From Trichloromonas sp034002365 (lineage in GTDB: Bacteria > Desulfobacterota > Desulfuromonadia > Desulfuromonadales > Trichloromonadaceae): a stretch of 23,393 nt of DNA. Position numbers and translations under genes: made by a program. The DNA lies in contig JAVFAR010000039.1 in NCBI GenBank assembly GCA_034002365.1, positions 1-23,393 on the forward strand. The letters are read 5' to 3'. Below, one piece after another: positions 22,884 to 23,393 of the stretch (the stretch's first letter is position 1; each line of letters begins with the position of its first letter). Below the pieces are notes generated by a model. That model had not been told where the DNA came from. It searched no databases and saw only the letters and a program-made list of their open reading frames with translations.

Positions 22884-22904
22884 ATGCCCCCCGATAAAAA
22901 AGCT

Positions 22905-22991
22905 AATGATGAATGATGAGTGATGAATGCGGAAAATCTCAAAACCTCTCCCCCGGGGCCGCCCATTCATCATTCATCATTCATCATTCAT
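22905..22991. repeat. Gene-less heptamer palindrome upstream of pseI
   Basis: aatgatg, aatgatg, agtgatg and a partial aatg unit (22905-22929) are followed by a 34-base spacer containing ccccgggg. Four inverted cattcat units come next (22964-22991). Unit sequence and arm orientation match the arrays that bracket the four-helix gene 2 kb to the left, but no gene lies between the arms. Confidence 0.85.
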
Positions 22992-23030
22992 CGTTTACTG
23001 AGATCTTATCTGCGGCAAAAAACAATTTTT

Positions 23031-23336
23031 TCAGGGCTCATCGGTGAGAGATTTCAGGTAATCCATACGCTGATGGACAACGGCCAGAATTTCAATATTG
23101 CTATCATGCCGTCGGTAGAAGATCAGATGCTGCCCTTCGGGGAAGCACAAATACCCGGGTTTGATATCCGCACGGGGCTTGCCTAACTGAGGGTGCTTTG
23201 CCAGCCAGCCAAAACGGGAAATAATCCCTTCGATATACTGGTCAGCCTGCTCACTGCCCCAAGCCTGCAAGGTGTGGCACCAGATTTCTTCAAGGTCGGT
23301 TTCAGCCGCCTGCCGTAAAAAGAAAGAGCCGCTCAT
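23031..23336 (-). CDS. ParE/RelE-family type II toxin
   Basis: The 101-residue protein MSGSFFLRQAAETDLEEIWCHTLQAWGSEQADQY... contains PQLGKPRADIKPGYLCFPEGQHLIFYR and IEILAVVHQRMDYLKSL. That is the standard ParE layout (GxxR, YxF, then VLHxxMD). ParE-type toxins usually inhibit gyrase. It directly abuts the preceding reading frame: its ATG 23336 follows a TAG stop at 23339-23337. It is unrelated at the sequence level to the toxin at 21106-21429, so it is a second, independent module. Confidence 0.85.
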   Translation of the reverse strand: MSGSFFLRQAAETDLEEIWCHTLQAWGSEQADQYIEGIISRFGWLAKHPQLGKPRADIKPGYLCFPEGQHLIFYRRHDSNIEILAVVHQRMDYLKSLTDEP

Positions 23337-23393
23337 CTAAAGATGCTTCTGGCGCATTTTTTTCAAAAAATCTTCACATCTGAAGTCGGCAAC
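23337..23393 (-). CDS. ParD/CopG-like antitoxin, C-terminal fragment (runs off right edge)
   Basis: The minus strand from the window edge reads VADFRCEDFLKKMRQKHL and stops at TAG, with no gap before the ParE start. DF-x-FLKKMR-x-KH is the usual C-terminal segment of ParD-type antitoxins that wraps the toxin. The DNA-binding N-terminus is outside the window. The call relies on this short end and on position. Confidence 0.6.
   Translation of the reverse strand, partial: VADFRCEDFLKKMRQKHL

Noticed and set aside
22884..22973. N-terminal extension of pseI from an upstream ATG at 22973
   Set aside because: It would be translated through the heptamer repeat, and NeuB-type proteins begin near the ATG at 22883, which has a better ribosome-binding site.

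Overview
The window looks like a chromosomal segment of a Gram-negative bacterium, most likely a GC-rich deltaproteobacterium of the Desulfuromonadales/Geobacter type. This is an inference from the GC-rich housekeeping genes, GG-rich palindromic repeats, a sigma-54-type promoter, PseI-type sugar genes and four-helix-bundle genes in heptamer repeats. There is no rRNA or marker gene to confirm it. No tRNA, rRNA or CRISPR array was seen.

Left part (1-4.7 kb): the 5' end of an IS630-type transposase runs off the left edge. Next comes a plus-strand pair, a MurG-like glycosyltransferase and an endonuclease III-like DNA glycosylase, joined by an ATGA overlap. Facing them is a minus-strand run ending in two Nudix hydrolases (NudC and an ADP-ribose-pyrophosphatase type) and a DagK/YegS lipid kinase.

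4.7-9.5 kb: the same minus-strand run begins here with two LtaS-like phosphoglycerol transferase/sulfatase-fold membrane proteins around a PAP2 phosphatase. One transferase gene and the PAP2 gene are each frameshifted, about 490 bases apart. LtaS-type enzymes release diacylglycerol from phosphatidylglycerol, so a downstream diacylglycerol kinase fits a lipid-recycling role (inference).

9.6-19 kb is a surface-glycan island, visibly richer in A+T from about 10.6 kb. On the plus strand a sigma-54-like promoter precedes a UDP-glucuronate decarboxylase and a B12-binding-type radical SAM protein. On the minus strand a tightly overlapping run (18.9 down to 12.4 kb) encodes a second radical SAM protein, a small membrane-anchored protein, two GT2 glycosyltransferases, a methyltransferase and a GT2-TPR glycosyltransferase. 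The second radical SAM protein, the small protein and (less surely) the methyltransferase share a C-terminal or stand-alone domain that resembles the N-terminal half of GT9 heptosyltransferases. I regard this as the most novel signal in the window.

19-23.4 kb, minus strand: a HAD phosphatase, an ATP-grasp enzyme and pseudaminic acid synthase (PseI) form a sugar-acid module. It is interrupted by accessory cassettes: a four-helix-bundle (S23/IVP-type) gene bracketed by inverted 7-bp repeats, and a RelE/ParE toxin with its antitoxin. A gene-less version of the same heptamer palindrome lies just upstream of pseI, followed by a second ParE/ParD-type pair cut by the window edge. With no clear terminator between pseI and 12.4 kb, much of the minus strand could be one long transcription unit.
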